Origin: Nocardia rhizosphaerihabitans
Lineage (GTDB): Bacteria; Actinomycetota; Actinomycetes; Mycobacteriales; Mycobacteriaceae
Reading direction: 5' to 3'
Assembly (NCBI RefSeq): GCF_014646295.1
Contig: NZ_BMNE01000002.1
Coordinates: 250,595 to 314,594, forward strand
Length of the DNA: 64,000 bases
Part shown: piece by piece, positions 52,456-62,880 of the stretch
How the letters are laid out: each line of letters begins with the position of its first letter
Numbering within the stretch: position 1 is the first letter of the stretch
Position numbers and translations under genes: made by a program
The notes under the pieces: model-generated
What the model was told of the DNA's origin: nothing
The model's input: only the letters and a program-made list of their open reading frames with translations
The model's database searches: none

Positions 52456-53430
52456 ATGCGCGCAGCCCAGGTCGGCAAGTTGGACGGTCCGTCGGCGATC
52501 GAGATCGTCGACCTGCCCGAGCCGGTGGCCTATCCCGGCGGGGTACTGATCGACGTGCACGCGGCGGGCATCGCCTTCCCCGATGTGCTGATGACGCGCG
52601 GGCTCTACCAGATGAAGCCGGGCCTGCCGTTCGTCGTCGGCGGCGAGGTGGCCGGTGTCGTGCGCGAGGCGCCGGAGGGTTCGTCGCTGCGCCCGGGCGA
52701 CCGCGTCGCCGCGCTGACCATGCTCGGCAACGGTGTCGCCGAGGTGGCCGTCTCGCCCGAGCACGCCGTGTTCAAGCTGCCCGACAACGTCTCGCTCGAA
52801 GCGGGCGCCGGCATCCTGTTCAACGACCTCACCGTCCACTTCTGCCTGACCAAGCGCGGCCGGATCACCGAAGGTGAGACCGTGCTGGTGCACGGCGCCG
52901 CGGGCGGCATCGGCACCTCCACCCTGCGGATGGCAAGGGCGCTCGGCGCCGGCCGGGTGATCGCGGTGGTCAGCACCGAGGCGAAGGCCCAGGTGGCCAA
53001 GGCCAACGGCGCGACCGATGTGGTGCTGACCGAAGGCTGGCTCGCCGCGGTGAAGGAGCTCACCGACGGTCGTGGCGTCGACATCGTGCTCGACCCGGTG
53101 GGTGGCGACCGCTTCACCGACAGCATCCGCTGCCTGGCCGGTGGCGGCAGGCTGCTGGTCGTCGGTTTCACCGCGGGCGAGATCCCGACCGTGAAGGTGA
53201 ACCGCCTGCTGCTCAAGAACGTCGAGGTCGTCGGCGCGGCCTGGGGCGAATGGGTGATGAGCCACCCCACCTACCTCGCCGAACAGTGGGCCGAGGTCGA
53301 ACCGCTGCTCGCCTCCGGCGCCATCCCCGCACCGGATCCGGTCCTGTACCCCCTGGACAAGACCGCCGAAGCCGTTGCGGCGCTGGATAACCGGACCGCC
53401 ACCGGCAAGGTGGTCGTGCAGCTGCGCTGA
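52456..53430 (+). CDS. NADPH:quinone oxidoreductase (MDR superfamily)
   Basis: A 324-residue zinc-free medium-chain reductase of the QOR type. The substrate domain (IEIVDLPEPVAYPGGVLIDVHAAGIAFPDVLMTRG) precedes the NADPH Rossmann fold with VLVHGAAGGIGTSTLRMA at about residue 141. It lacks the Cys residues that would bind zinc. TATTGT at 52444-52449 lies six bases before the ATG, suggesting a leaderless message. It follows the kinase gene by 26 bases and may be read from its message too. Confidence 0.92.
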   Translation: MRAAQVGKLDGPSAIEIVDLPEPVAYPGGVLIDVHAAGIAFPDVLMTRGLYQMKPGLPFVVGGEVAGVVREAPEGSSLRPGDRVAALTMLGNGVAEVAVSPEHAVFKLPDNVSLEAGAGILFNDLTVHFCLTKRGRITEGETVLVHGAAGGIGTSTLRMARALGAGRVIAVVSTEAKAQVAKANGATDVVLTEGWLAAVKELTDGRGVDIVLDPVGGDRFTDSIRCLAGGGRLLVVGFTAGEIPTVKVNRLLLKNVEVVGAAWGEWVMSHPTYLAEQWAEVEPLLASGAIPAPDPVLYPLDKTAEAVAALDNRTATGKVVVQLR

Positions 53431-53538
53431 TGGTCGCGACGCTGCGCTGAGCGGCGAGTGGCCGCGCCGCATGCTCCCACGCGTGTCGTAGTCGGCCGGT
53501 ATCGTCCAGCTCGTCACCGGGGGAGTGGGAGGACTCGC

Positions 53539-54651
53539 ATGCAGCTGTCGAATCGGGTGCTGAACCGGACGCTGCTCGCGCGGCAGCACCTGCTCGAGCG
53601 GTCGACGCTGACGACCCCGCAGATGTGCGACCACCTCGTCGGCCTCCAAGCCCAGGACGTCCCACCGCCGTTCGTCGGATTGTGGAGCCGGATCGCCGAC
53701 TTCGATCCGGCGACGGTGTCCACGGGCCTGGACGACCGCTCGCTGGTGCGAATCACCTTGATGCGCGGCACCATTCACCTGGTCACCCCGCCCGACGCGC
53801 TGCGCATCGCCCCGCACATCCAGCCGGAGCTGGAGAAGACGCCGTTCCGCCAGGGTTTCAACTACGGGGCGATGGTCGGTCTCGATCCTGACGAGGTGCG
53901 CGCGCACGGCGATGCGGCGCTCGGAGACGAGCCGATGGCCGCCGCCGCACTACGCGCCGAAGCAGCCAGGATCTATCCCGACCGCGATGCGGGCGCGGTC
54001 CTGCAGACCTGGCTGTATCAGCTCCCCGTCCTGCAGACGCCCCCGCGCGGCCGTTGGCGCGACAACAGCCGACCGGTCTGGTCGCGCGTGCAGCCTTGGC
54101 TCGGTGCTCCACTCGACCCGGATTACCCGGTGGCGGAACTGATCCTGCGCTATCTGCGCGCGTTCGGCCCCGCGAGCACGATGGACATGCAGGCCTGGTC
54201 GCGCCTGCCCGCGATGAAACAGGCCGTCGCCGACCTGGGCGACCGGGTCCGCACCTACACCGACGAGCGCGGCCGGACCCTCTACGACGCCGCCGACCTC
54301 GACCTCGCCGACCCCGATCTGCCCGCCCCGGTCCGCCTGCTCGGCTGGTACGACAACGCGCTGCTGTCCCACCAGGACCGCACCCGCATCCTCGGCGACG
54401 GCTCCGCGCCCCCGCCGCGCGCCTTCGCTGCCGCGGTCTCGCCGGTGCTCATCGACGGCTTCCTGGCCGGCGTGTACAAGATCTTCGTCAAGTCCGGCAC
54501 CGCCCGGCTCCGCATCAGCCCGCTGCGCACGTGGACGAAACCCGAAGTCGCACAGGTCGAATCGGAAGCAGCGGCGCTGCTCGCCTTCCTCGAACCGGAA
54601 TCCGCGCCCGCCGTGGAGGTCCTGGCACCCGGGGCGGACGTCCGGCCGTGA
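53539..54651 (+). CDS. AlkZ-like winged-helix DNA glycosylase candidate (HTH_42 family)
   Basis: A 370-residue member of the HTH_42 family (older name DUF1006), which includes the AlkZ and YcaQ/AlkX glycosylases that remove bulky adducts and unhook interstrand crosslinks. The catalytic QxQ pair of AlkZ-type enzymes is present as Gln37 and Gln39 in HLVGLQAQDVP; the rest of the fold (RITLMRGTIHLVTPPDALRIAPHIQ, VLIDGFLAGVYKI) agrees. ATG at 53539 has GGGAGGACT upstream. In antibiotic producers AlkZ is a self-resistance gene; here no biosynthetic cluster is visible, so a housekeeping repair role is more likely. Confidence 0.82.
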   Translation: MQLSNRVLNRTLLARQHLLERSTLTTPQMCDHLVGLQAQDVPPPFVGLWSRIADFDPATVSTGLDDRSLVRITLMRGTIHLVTPPDALRIAPHIQPELEKTPFRQGFNYGAMVGLDPDEVRAHGDAALGDEPMAAAALRAEAARIYPDRDAGAVLQTWLYQLPVLQTPPRGRWRDNSRPVWSRVQPWLGAPLDPDYPVAELILRYLRAFGPASTMDMQAWSRLPAMKQAVADLGDRVRTYTDERGRTLYDAADLDLADPDLPAPVRLLGWYDNALLSHQDRTRILGDGSAPPPRAFAAAVSPVLIDGFLAGVYKIFVKSGTARLRISPLRTWTKPEVAQVESEAAALLAFLEPESAPAVEVLAPGADVRP

Positions 54652-54776
54652 CACGGCCTCGCCCTGCGCGAACACGCCGCATCGGCGAAGCGCTCGGATC
54701 CGGGCAGCCCGAGTCGGCGCGCGCCGCGAAGCGCAGGTGCACGGTCCGCTGACCAGCCTTGGCAGGCAGCGACCGT

Positions 54777-55292
54777 TCAGCGCGGCTCGCGGTAGGCGGG
54801 CGCCTTCGCGGTGCCCGCGGGGGTGAGGGTGCGCAGCAGCGGCATGGTGCGCCGCGCGATCACCGTCGACAGCACGATCACGCTGTGGGAGCGCACCACC
54901 GAACTGGTCCGGTCGATGCTGAGCAGCACCGACTGCAGCCCGGCGTGCGAGTCGGCGCCGATCCGGCACAGCACGTCGCCGGAGCCGGTTGTCGCATAGG
55001 CCTCGAGCACGCCGGGGATGGCTTCGAGTTCGGCGCTCACGGTGTCCAGCGCGCCCTGCGCGATCTCCAGCGTCACGAAGGCCTGCACGTCGAATCCGGC
55101 GGCGGTCACGTCGATCTGCGGATCGTAGGACGCGATCACCCCCGACTCCTCCATCCGGTTGATCCTGGCCTGCACTGTCGCCCGCGCGACCTTCGTTCGC
55201 CGCGACAACTCGAGGATCCCGGCCTTCTGGAACTGGTGCATCGCGGTGAGGATCGCGAGATCGAGTTCGTCCAGTTTCGCCGGCGTACGCAT
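54777..55292 (-). CDS. Lrp/AsnC family transcriptional regulator
   Basis: A 171-residue regulator. The N-terminal winged helix (LDELDLAILTAMHQFQKAGILELSRRTKVARATVQARINRMEESG) is followed by the RAM ligand domain (DVQAFVTLEIAQGALDTVSAELEAIPGVLEAYATTGSGDVLCRI). ATG at 55292 has a GGAGG site nine bases upstream; an in-frame ATG at 55343 lacks it. It is divergent from hpd with 140 bases between, and Lrp-type genes beside hpd commonly control tyrosine breakdown. Confidence 0.9.
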   Translation of the reverse strand: MRTPAKLDELDLAILTAMHQFQKAGILELSRRTKVARATVQARINRMEESGVIASYDPQIDVTAAGFDVQAFVTLEIAQGALDTVSAELEAIPGVLEAYATTGSGDVLCRIGADSHAGLQSVLLSIDRTSSVVRSHSVIVLSTVIARRTMPLLRTLTPAGTAKAPAYREPR

Positions 55293-55429
55293 CGCAAGGC
55301 CTCCGTGTCTGCGCGGTGAGGTGCTATTCAAATTGTCCACCATCTGGCCGCGAACGGTAGCTTCTTGTGTCAGCCTGTTCAGACTCCGATGGAGAAGTTG
55401 CCCAGCTCACCCGGAACGGGATTTCCTAG

Positions 55430-56578
<1,149 letters not shown>

Positions 56579-56609
56579 GCCCGGCGGCGCAGCCACTAGA
56601 GTTCATGGC

Positions 56610-57137
56610 ATGCGGATCCCCTCGGCGATCATCACCGGCATGGCCCTGGTCGTCATGCTGACGTCGTGCGGATCGGGGGGCGACTCCGATACGCCGACCG
56701 GCCCGAATCGACCACCACCGAAGGTCGCCTCGCTGGGACCTTTCGTCGGTGAATGCGGACACGTCACCGACGACGAAGTGCGCAATCTGGCGGGCCTCGG
56801 CCAGATCTCGCGCGTGTACAAGAACGCGACCGGATGCAACTGGCAGGCCGCCGGCCTGAGTTCGCCGAGTGTCACCTTCGCCTCGTACCGGGGCAGCCCG
56901 ATCGATCGCGAGAAGGCATGGGTGTCCAACGTCGGCCGCAATCCGCAGACCATCGATGTGGGCGGGCGCCCTGGCTTCCAGGCGCTCGACCCCGAAGGCA
57001 CCGTCTGCGATCTCGCGGTCCAGCTCGACGACGACTTCTTCGAATGGTCCATGTCCACCGGCCTGTTCGCGACCGGCGGCAACCCGTGCGACCGGACCAG
57101 GAAACTGGCCGAGCTGACTGTGGGACGGCTCGAATGA
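56610..57137 (+). CDS. DUF3558 lipoprotein
   Basis: A 175-residue exported lipoprotein. The signal peptide ends in a lipobox (VVMLTSCGSGG), so Cys near residue 20 is lipidated and the protein sits on the outer face of the membrane. The mature domain has the DUF3558 core: GPFVGECGHVTDDEVRNLAG, NATGCNWQAA, and paired Cys in DPEGTVCDLAVQL and GGNPCDRTRKLAELTV. TAGAGT upstream suggests a leaderless start. It overlaps the next, related gene by four bases. Confidence 0.82.
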   Translation: MRIPSAIITGMALVVMLTSCGSGGDSDTPTGPNRPPPKVASLGPFVGECGHVTDDEVRNLAGLGQISRVYKNATGCNWQAAGLSSPSVTFASYRGSPIDREKAWVSNVGRNPQTIDVGGRPGFQALDPEGTVCDLAVQLDDDFFEWSMSTGLFATGGNPCDRTRKLAELTVGRLE

Positions 57138-57688
57138 GTGCGCGCCGGGTCGCGGTGGCCGCGACGGCCGCGCTGCTGCTCACCGCCGGGCTGGCCGGCT
57201 GCGCCGAGAAGGTCGAGGGCAACGCGCAGCCGCTGGGCGGCGGTGGCGGTGGTGAGGCGATCAACACCGACTTCGACAAACTGCTGCGTGAGTGCGACGT
57301 GGTGGCCAGCGACAAGATCGGCGAGATCGTCGGCAACGCCACCTACGTGCAGGACTCGTTCTCCGGCGCCGTCTGCATGTGGGAGATCGAGGACGCCCCC
57401 GGCGGCGGGGCCATGGCCACCCTGAACTGGTACGAGATGGGTACGCTGAACAACGAGAAAGCCACCAACGACAAGTTGGGCTACCTCACCGGCGACATCA
57501 CCGTGCAGGGCCGCAGGGCGCTGCAGGTGCGCAGGCCGGGCGACAACGACTCCTGTGGAGTCACCGCACCGGCCGCCGACGTCGGGGTCGTCGGCTGGTG
57601 GATCAACTACAAGCCGGGTTCGTCCCATCCGGATCCGTGCGCCGCCGCCCAGAAATTGGTGGAGCTGACCTTGGATCTGGCCCGGTAG
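57134..57688 (+). CDS. second DUF3558 lipoprotein
   Basis: A 184-residue lipoprotein with signal peptide and lipobox LTAGLAGCAEK. The mature part (INTDFDKLLRECDVVASDKIGEIVG, GAVCMWEIEDAPGG, HPDPCAAAQKLVELTLDLAR) has the same order of Cys and helix-strand elements as the preceding product, so the two arose by tandem duplication. A Gly-rich linker follows the lipobox. Its ATG overlaps the upstream stop (ATGA). Paired DUF3558 genes of this kind are frequent in Nocardia; function unknown. Confidence 0.82.
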   Translation: MSARRVAVAATAALLLTAGLAGCAEKVEGNAQPLGGGGGGEAINTDFDKLLRECDVVASDKIGEIVGNATYVQDSFSGAVCMWEIEDAPGGGAMATLNWYEMGTLNNEKATNDKLGYLTGDITVQGRRALQVRRPGDNDSCGVTAPAADVGVVGWWINYKPGSSHPDPCAAAQKLVELTLDLAR

Positions 57689-57711
57689 AAGCCTTGACGG
57701 TCCACCCCGCT

Positions 57712-57741
57712 TTGACCCGGATTCGGGCACGCGGGTATCGT
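57712..57741 (+). promoter_or_regulatory. str operon promoter
   Basis: TTGACC at 57712-57717, an 18-base spacer and TATCGT at 57736-57741 stand about 220 bases ahead of rpsL. The 57742-57961 leader has no coding potential that I recognise. Confidence 0.6.
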
Positions 57742-57961
57742 GGATCCCTGTGCCCGGATTGCTACGGGCAAGTTCGTGCGTGAACGTAGGCCAGCGAGAG
57801 CGGCCGGAACGTTCCAGCGTGCCCAGAAAAAGGGCCCTGAACTGCGCGCGACACGCCCGACCGCGGGTAAACGGAAACACGGTCGGACGTGCGAGTGAAA
57901 GCTCGATGAACTGAAGACATGTGTTCCGACAGCCGCAATTACCAATAAGGAAAGCCGGTCT

Positions 57962-58336
57962 ATGCCAACCATCAACCAGCTGGTCCGCAAGGGTCGCCGC
58001 GACAAGGTCTCCAAGACCAAGACTGCGGCCCTGAAGGGGAGCCCGCAGCGTCGTGGCGTGTGCACTCGCGTGTACACCACCACCCCCAAGAAGCCGAACT
58101 CCGCGCTCCGTAAGGTCGCGCGTGTTCGCCTGACCAGCGCAGTCGAGGTCACGGCGTACATCCCCGGCGAGGGCCACAACCTGCAGGAGCACTCGATGGT
58201 GCTCGTCCGTGGCGGTCGTGTGAAGGACCTCCCCGGTGTCCGCTACAAGATCATCCGTGGCTCGCTGGACACCCAGGGTGTGAAGAACCGCAAGCAGGCC
58301 CGCAGCCGCTACGGCGCCAAGAAGGAGAAGAGCTGA
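57962..58336 (+). CDS. rpsL: 30S ribosomal protein S12
   Basis: A 124-residue S12 in the decoding centre. The [17 protein letters not shown] and [16 protein letters not shown] segments hold the two Lys residues (43 and 88 in the usual numbering) whose changes give streptomycin resistance; both are wild type. ATG at 57962 follows AAGGAAAG. rpsG begins two bases after its stop, and fusA and tuf follow, the conserved str operon. Confidence 0.98.
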   Translation: MPTINQLVRKGRRDKVSKTKTAALKGSPQRRGVCTRVYTTTPKKPNSALRKVARVRLTSAVEVTAYIPGEGHNLQEHSMVLVRGGRVKDLPGVRYKIIRGSLDTQGVKNRKQARSRYGAKKEKS

Positions 58337-58337
58337 T

Positions 58338-58808
58338 ATGCCACGCAAGGGCCCCGCACCCAAGCGTCCGCTGATCAACGACCCGGTCTACGGGTCGCCG
58401 CTGGTCACTCAGCTGGTCAACAAGATCCTGCTGGACGGTAAGAAGTCCACCGCCGAGCGCATCGTCTACGGTGCTCTCGAGCAGGCGCGTGAGAAGACCG
58501 GCACCGACCCGGTCGTCACCCTCAAGCGTGCGCTGGACAACGTCAAGCCCGCCCTCGAGGTGAAGCCCCGCCGCGTCGGTGGTGCCACCTACCAGGTGCC
58601 GGTCGAGGTCCGTCCGGGCCGCGCCAACACGCTGGCCCTGCGCTGGCTGGTCAGCTACTCCCGCGCCCGTCGCGAGAAGACCATGGTCGAGCGTCTCGCC
58701 AACGAGCTCCTCGACGCCAGCAACGGCCTCGGCGCTTCGGTGAAGCGTCGCGAGGACACCCACAAGATGGCCGAGTCGAACCGGGCCTTCGCGCACTACC
58801 GCTGGTGA
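58338..58808 (+). CDS. rpsG: 30S ribosomal protein S7
   Basis: A 156-residue S7, which nucleates assembly of the 30S head and represses the str operon in many bacteria. Signatures include [45 protein letters not shown] and the C-terminal NRAFAHYRW. The start lies one base beyond the rpsL stop, so translation is coupled. A 150-base gap with a weak hairpin precedes fusA. Confidence 0.98.
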   Translation: MPRKGPAPKRPLINDPVYGSPLVTQLVNKILLDGKKSTAERIVYGALEQAREKTGTDPVVTLKRALDNVKPALEVKPRRVGGATYQVPVEVRPGRANTLALRWLVSYSRARREKTMVERLANELLDASNGLGASVKRREDTHKMAESNRAFAHYRW

Positions 58809-58958
58809 TTGCCGCCCGGCCCGTCGCTAGTGTCGGCGCCGGAAGGCTTTCAGTCGGGACGCGGCACTTCGGTGCCGCCCCCGGCGTTGACATTGTGACG
58901 ACCCGAACCAGGGTCGTTCCCGAGAATCCCAACTAGCTAACGAGCGGGGAAGATTTCC

Positions 58959-61061
58959 GTGGCACAGGACGTGCTCACCGACCTGAACAAGGTCCGCAAC
59001 ATCGGCATCATGGCCCACATCGATGCGGGCAAGACCACCACTACCGAACGCATCCTCTTCTACACCGGTATCACGTACAAGATCGGTGAGGTCCACGACG
59101 GCGCTGCCACGATGGACTGGATGGAGCAGGAGCAGGAGCGTGGTATCACCATCACCTCCGCCGCTACCACCTGCTTCTGGAAAGACAACCAGATCAACAT
59201 CATCGACACCCCCGGGCACGTCGACTTCACCGTCGAGGTGGAGCGTTCGCTGCGCGTGCTCGATGGCGCGGTCGCGGTGTTCGACGGCAAAGAGGGTGTC
59301 GAGCCGCAGTCCGAGCAGGTGTGGCGTCAGGCCGACAAGTACGACGTGCCGCGTATCTGCTTCGTGAACAAGATGGACAAGCTCGGCGCCGACTTCTACT
59401 TCACGGTGCAGACCATCAAGGACCGTCTCGGTGCCAAGCCGCTGGTCATCCAGCTGCCGATCGGCGCTGAGAACGACTTCGAGGGCATCGTCGACCTGGT
59501 CGAGAACAACGCCAAGGTCTGGAAGGGCGAGACCAAGCTCGGCGAAGAGTACGAGGTCGTCGAGATCCCGGCCGATCTCAAGGAGAAGGCCGAGCAGTAC
59601 CGTCAGGAGCTGCTCGAGACCGTCGCCGAGTCCGACGAGGCGCTGCTCGAGAAGTTCTTCGGCGGCGAGGAGCTCTCGGTCGAGGAGATCAAGGGCGCCA
59701 TCCGCAAGATGACGGTCAACTCCGAGTTGTACCCGGTGCTGTGTGGCTCCGCGTTCAAGAACAAGGGCGTGCAGCCCATGCTCGACGCGGTCATCGACTA
59801 CCTGCCGTCCCCGCTGGATGTCGAGGCCACCACCGGCCACATCCCGGGCAAGGAAGACGAGCTGGTCACCCGCAAGCCGAACGTCGACGAGCCGTTCGCG
59901 GCCCTGGCGTTCAAGATCGCGGTGCACCCGTTCTTCGGTGAGCTCACCTACGTCCGCGTGTACTCGGGCAAGGTCGACTCCGGCTCGCAGGTCGTCAACT
60001 CGACCAAGGGCAAGAAGGAGCGTCTGGGCAAGCTGTTCCAGATGCACTCCAACAAGGAGAACCCGGTCACCACCGCCTCGGCCGGCCACATCTACGCCGT
60101 GATCGGTCTGAAGGACACCACCACCGGTGACACCCTCTCGGACCCGCAGAACCAGGTCGTCCTCGAGTCGATGACGTTCCCGGACCCGGTCATCGAGGTC
60201 TCGATCGAGCCCAAGACCAAGTCCGACCAGGAGAAGCTCGGCACCGCGATCCAGAAGCTGGCGCGCGAAGATCCGACGTTCTCGGTCAAGCTGGACGCCG
60301 AGACCGGCCAGACCGTCATCGGCGGCATGGGCGAGCTCCACCTCGACATCCTCGTCGACCGCATGAAGCGCGAGTTCAAGGTCGAGGCGAACGTCGGTAA
60401 GCCGCAGGTGGCCTACCGCGAGACGATCACCAAGGCCGTCGAGAAGCTCGAGTTCACGCACAAGAAGCAGACGGGTGGCTCCGGCCAGTTCGCGAAGGTC
60501 ATCATCGCGGTCGAGCCCTTCGTCGGCGAAGACGGTGCGCACTACGAGTTCGAGAACAAGGTCTCCGGCGGTCGCGTGCCCCGTGAGTACATCCCGTCGG
60601 TCGACGCGGGTGCCCAGGACGCCATGCAGTACGGCGTGCTCGCCGGCTACCCGCTGGTGAACCTGAAGGTCACCCTGCTCGACGGCGCGTACCACGACGT
60701 CGACTCGTCGGAAATGGCGTTCAAGATCGCGGGCTCGCAGGCCCTCAAGGAAGCGGCCCGCAAGGCCGGTCCGGTGATCCTCGAGCCGCTCATGGCGGTC
60801 GAGGTCATCACGCCCGAGGATTACATGGGCGACGTGATCGGCGACCTCAACTCCCGCCGTGGCCAGATTCAGGCCATGGAGGAACGCAGTGGTGCCCGTG
60901 TCGTCAAGGCGCTGGTTCCGCTCTCGGAGATGTTCGGCTACATCGGTGACCTGCGGTCGAAGACCCAGGGTCGCGCGAACTACTCCATGGTGTTCGCCCA
61001 GTACGCGGAGGTTCCGGCCAACGTGTCCAAGGAGATCATCGCCAAGGCGACCGGCGAGTAA
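58959..61061 (+). CDS. fusA: elongation factor G
   Basis: A 700-residue translocation GTPase. G motifs: [14 protein letters not shown] near 20, the RGITITSA switch near 62, DTPGHVDF near 84 and NKMDKLGA near 138. Domains II-V follow, with the [17 protein letters not shown] end. GTG at 58959. This is the canonical fusA of the str operon; a diverged fusA2 is usual elsewhere in actinobacteria and is not here. tuf follows 114 bases later. Confidence 0.98.
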   Translation: MAQDVLTDLNKVRNIGIMAHIDAGKTTTTERILFYTGITYKIGEVHDGAATMDWMEQEQERGITITSAATTCFWKDNQINIIDTPGHVDFTVEVERSLRVLDGAVAVFDGKEGVEPQSEQVWRQADKYDVPRICFVNKMDKLGADFYFTVQTIKDRLGAKPLVIQLPIGAENDFEGIVDLVENNAKVWKGETKLGEEYEVVEIPADLKEKAEQYRQELLETVAESDEALLEKFFGGEELSVEEIKGAIRKMTVNSELYPVLCGSAFKNKGVQPMLDAVIDYLPSPLDVEATTGHIPGKEDELVTRKPNVDEPFAALAFKIAVHPFFGELTYVRVYSGKVDSGSQVVNSTKGKKERLGKLFQMHSNKENPVTTASAGHIYAVIGLKDTTTGDTLSDPQNQVVLESMTFPDPVIEVSIEPKTKSDQEKLGTAIQKLAREDPTFSVKLDAETGQTVIGGMGELHLDILVDRMKREFKVEANVGKPQVAYRETITKAVEKLEFTHKKQTGGSGQFAKVIIAVEPFVGEDGAHYEFENKVSGGRVPREYIPSVDAGAQDAMQYGVLAGYPLVNLKVTLLDGAYHDVDSSEMAFKIAGSQALKEAARKAGPVILEPLMAVEVITPEDYMGDVIGDLNSRRGQIQAMEERSGARVVKALVPLSEMFGYIGDLRSKTQGRANYSMVFAQYAEVPANVSKEIIAKATGE

Positions 61062-61068
61062 TTCGCTT

Positions 61069-61096
61069 GCCGGGGCCAAGTACGCTTGGCCCCGGC
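61069..61096 (+). other. intercistronic hairpin between fusA and tuf
   Basis: GCCGGGGCCAAG (61069-61080) pairs perfectly with CTTGGCCCCGGC (61085-61096) across a TACG loop. No T-run follows, so it may mark partial termination or RNA processing that helps set the higher tuf level. Confidence 0.6.
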
Positions 61097-61175
61097 AACC
61101 GGGCGTCAGCACGACCCCCCTTAATAACCGCACTGCTGCAAAAAAGCACGCACTAACTAGTCCAGGAGGACCACA

Positions 61176-62366
61176 GTGGCGAAGGCGAAGTTCGAGCGGA
61201 CGAAGCCCCACGTCAACATCGGCACCATCGGTCACGTCGACCATGGCAAGACCACGCTGACGGCTGCTATCACCAAGGTGCTGGCCGACAAGTACCCGGA
61301 TCTGAACGAGAGCTTCGCTTTCGACCAGATCGACAAGGCGCCGGAGGAGAAGGCTCGTGGTATCACGATCAACATCTCCCACGTCGAGTACCAGACCGAG
61401 AAGCGCCACTACGCGCACGTCGACGCCCCCGGTCACGCCGACTACATCAAGAACATGATCACCGGTGCCGCCCAGATGGACGGCGCGATCCTGGTCGTGG
61501 CCGCCACCGACGGCCCGATGCCGCAGACCCGTGAGCACGTGCTGCTCGCCCGTCAGGTCGGCGTGCCCTACATCCTGGTCGCGCTGAACAAGTCGGACAT
61601 GGTCGACGACGAGGAAATCCTCGAGCTCGTCGAGATGGAGGTCCGCGAGCTGCTGGCTTCGCAGGAGTTCGACGAGGATGCCCCCGTCGTGCGCGTCTCC
61701 GGCCTGAAGGCCCTCGAGGGCGACGAGAAGTGGGCCGAGTCGGTCCTCGAGCTCATGGCTGCCGTCGACGAGTCGATCCCGGACCCGGTCCGTGAGACCG
61801 AGCTCCCGTTCCTGATGCCGGTCGAGGACGTCTTCACGATCACCGGTCGTGGCACCGTCGTCACCGGTCGTGTCGAGCGCGGCATCATCAACGTGAACGA
61901 GGAAGTCGAGATCGTCGGCATCCGCGAGAAGAGCACCAAGACCACCGTCACCGGTATCGAGATGTTCCGCAAGCTGCTCGACCAGGGCCAGGCCGGCGAC
62001 AACGTCGGTCTGCTGGTTCGCGGCATCAAGCGCGAAGATGTCGAGCGTGGCCAGGTTGTCGTGAAGCCGGGCACCACCACTCCCCACACGGAGTTCGAGG
62101 GCCAGGCGTACATCCTGTCGAAGGACGAGGGCGGCCGCCACACCCCGTTCTTCAACAACTACCGTCCGCAGTTCTACTTCCGTACGACTGACGTGACGGG
62201 CGTTGTGACCCTCCCCGAGGGCACCGAGATGGTCATGCCCGGTGACAACACCGAGATGTCCGTCAAGCTGATCCAGCCGGTCGCCATGGACGAGGGCCTG
62301 CGTTTCGCGATCCGTGAGGGTGGCCGCACCGTCGGCGCCGGTCGCGTCACGAAGATCAACAAGTGA
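61176..62366 (+). CDS. tuf: elongation factor Tu
   Basis: A 396-residue GTPase that delivers aminoacyl-tRNA to the ribosome. G1 [14 protein letters not shown] at about 19, switch [15 protein letters not shown]3 [14 protein letters not shown]4 [10 protein letters not shown]. Domain II begins [26 protein letters not shown] near 208, and domain III ends [20 protein letters not shown] at 61176 after CAGGAGGACC. Only one tuf is visible in this region. A terminator follows, then two small genes of which one resembles this protein's domain II. Confidence 0.99.
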   Translation: MAKAKFERTKPHVNIGTIGHVDHGKTTLTAAITKVLADKYPDLNESFAFDQIDKAPEEKARGITINISHVEYQTEKRHYAHVDAPGHADYIKNMITGAAQMDGAILVVAATDGPMPQTREHVLLARQVGVPYILVALNKSDMVDDEEILELVEMEVRELLASQEFDEDAPVVRVSGLKALEGDEKWAESVLELMAAVDESIPDPVRETELPFLMPVEDVFTITGRGTVVTGRVERGIINVNEEVEIVGIREKSTKTTVTGIEMFRKLLDQGQAGDNVGLLVRGIKREDVERGQVVVKPGTTTPHTEFEGQAYILSKDEGGRHTPFFNNYRPQFYFRTTDVTGVVTLPEGTEMVMPGDNTEMSVKLIQPVAMDEGLRFAIREGGRTVGAGRVTKINK

Positions 62367-62390
62367 GTCTGTAGACTTACTGAACACCTG

Positions 62391-62428
62391 AACGGCGTCG
62401 CTCCCCGGAGCGGCGCCGTTCGGCGTTT
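62391..62428 (+). terminator. terminator after tuf
   Basis: The arms 62391-62404 and 62407-62420 pair over 14 bases with one G-T wobble, followed by CGGCGTTTCC. The tail is weak but the stem is strong. Confidence 0.75.
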
Positions 62429-62469
62429 CCGGTTCATTCTCCAGACCGGTCGTCGGTTGAGGGGGAGTC

Positions 62470-62826
62470 GTGGCTCGGGTACATCCGAACAGGGTCGTCG
62501 AAGATGAAGCGCTGAATCGCGTAGACGATTGCGCTGCAGGGATCCCGATCGGGAACATCTTTGTCTCCGCTGATTCGGTTCTCGATGAACTCACTGTGGT
62601 CGCGGTTGTCGAGGCACTGCGGAAGTCGATTGCCGAGCGAAGCCACCTCCGCAACGCGCTGACCGCTTTAGCCGGCGTTCAGTTCGATACAACCGACTAT
62701 CTGGCGTATTTCATGAACGAATACGGCGAGCAGATCGTATTTCGCCAGGGTCTCGGTGACCCGCTGCTTCCTTGCTACACAGTGACTTCGACTGGGAACC
62801 AATCGTATTCGACCCCGAAGTGGTGA
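62470..62826 (+). CDS. unrecognised 118-residue protein downstream of tuf
   Basis: A 118-residue soluble protein starting with GTG at 62470 (GGGGGAG upstream). The middle is helical (VLDELTVVAVVEALRKSIAERSHLRNALTALAGV) and the end is polar (YTVTSTGNQSYSTPKW). No signal peptide, metal-binding or catalytic motif is evident. A hand count for 62581-62760 gives 103 G or C of 180 (57%), below the surrounding core genes, and codon use is less biased. It lies between tuf and the orphan EF-Tu domain gene in the same direction. The frame could be a foreign or fast-evolving gene; I do not recognise it. Confidence 0.55.
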   Translation: MARVHPNRVVEDEALNRVDDCAAGIPIGNIFVSADSVLDELTVVAVVEALRKSIAERSHLRNALTALAGVQFDTTDYLAYFMNEYGEQIVFRQGLGDPLLPCYTVTSTGNQSYSTPKW

Positions 62827-62880
62827 CGGGGGCACAACGGGCGGCGCGGATGGGTGTCCGGACAGTGAGCGATTCGGTGC

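Noticed and set aside
58827..62654. A 1275-codon open frame antisense to fusA and tuf
   Set aside because: It mirrors two highly conserved genes in high-GC DNA, has low-complexity Leu/Val/Asp composition and no family similarity; the sense frames are certain.
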